From NCBI GenBank assembly GCA_964485695.1, contig CAZAKZ010000144.1, positions 1 through 13,009 on the forward strand: a stretch of 13,009 bases of DNA, given 5' to 3'. This document shows, piece by piece, positions 12,935-13,009 of the stretch (the first letter of the stretch is position 1; the number at the start of each line of letters is the position of its first letter). The notes beneath the pieces are model-generated. The model did not search any database and was not told the DNA's origin. It worked only from the letters and a program-made list of their open reading frames with translations. The position numbers were made by a program, and so were the translations under genes. The DNA comes from CAZAKZ01 sp964485695. Lineage in GTDB: Bacteria > Planctomycetota > JAFGQW01.

Positions 12935-12965
12935 GCACTTCATTCATCCGGCCTGAGTAATTCAT

Positions 12966-12993
12966 CCTCCGGCAGAGCCGGAGGCTTTATATT
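12966..12993 (+). terminator. GC hairpin with T-rich tail
   Basis: CCTCCGGC-AGA-GCCGGAGG (12966-12984) is a perfect 8-bp stem followed by CTTTATATT. It could be a weak intrinsic terminator. Given the neighbouring palindromes, it could equally be part of the right-edge repeat or mobile-element end. Confidence 0.5.
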
Positions 12994-13009
12994 GTGAACC
13001 GCTCAAAGC

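Larger units (their letters stand above)
12700..13009. other. Hairpin-rich non-coding right edge
   Basis: After the last stop there is no credible gene up to the window end. The 310 bases instead hold an intrinsic terminator, a short GC hairpin, two tandem palindromic elements, a third degenerate arm (12943-12958), another GC hairpin with a T-rich tail, and a last partial dyad running off the edge (AACCGC...AAAGC). The individual elements are listed separately. Confidence 0.75.

Noticed and set aside
12821..12958. CRISPR array
   Set aside because: There are only two or three units, the repeats themselves are long palindromes, spacing is short and uneven, and no cas genes are present.

Overview
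This is a 13 kb, mostly GC-rich bacterial chromosomal segment with nine protein-coding genes, eight on the plus strand and one on the minus strand. No rRNA, tRNA, CRISPR array or transposase gene is visible. The gene mix is NatAB-type ABC export, a large secreted caspase-fold/HEAT protein, secreted proteins of unrecognised family, and isolated metabolic genes. With the high GC content, this suggests an environmental Gram-negative lineage, perhaps Planctomycetota. That placement is an impression, not something the window proves.

Layout, left to right. Positions 1-361 hold a leader with a good sigma70-like promoter and a stem-loop. It drives a DUF2064/TIGR04282 nucleotide-sugar-transferase-like gene that starts at TTG (362-1042). 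An orphan LutA-like cysteine-rich (CCG) Fe-S protein follows (1200-1919). A strong promoter then overlaps a perfect 16-bp inverted repeat and leads into a natAB-type ABC exporter pair coupled by an ATGA overlap (2060-4623). A hairpin terminator separates natB from the convergent minus-strand gene (4691-5512), which encodes a secreted thioredoxin-like protein lacking CxxC and carrying a Cys-rich N-terminus and a coiled-coil tail.

A 420-bp divergent intergenic region with two palindromes follows. Next is a 730-aa secreted protein with a gingipain (C25)/caspase-like His-Cys dyad and a C-terminal HEAT-repeat half (5933-8125). It is followed 16 bp later by a ROK-family sugar kinase that has lost the zinc-binding ROK motif (8142-9110). 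Then comes a compact two-gene cassette, an OLD/SMC-type AAA ATPase plus a DUF4276-like TOPRIM protein (9359-11139, ATGA overlap), which looks like an anti-phage or DNA-processing module. A 258-bp leader with a TATAAT box and nested inverted repeats precedes a 433-aa secreted, probably beta-rich protein (11398-12699) that ends in a classic rho-independent terminator. The last 310 bp are dense with hairpins, including two tandem diverged copies of a roughly 50-nt palindromic element, resembling REP/BIME or IS200/IS605-type ends.

The best candidates for undescribed biology are the secreted C25-like protease/HEAT protein with its ROK neighbour, the ATPase-TOPRIM pair, and the palindromic repeat array at the right edge.
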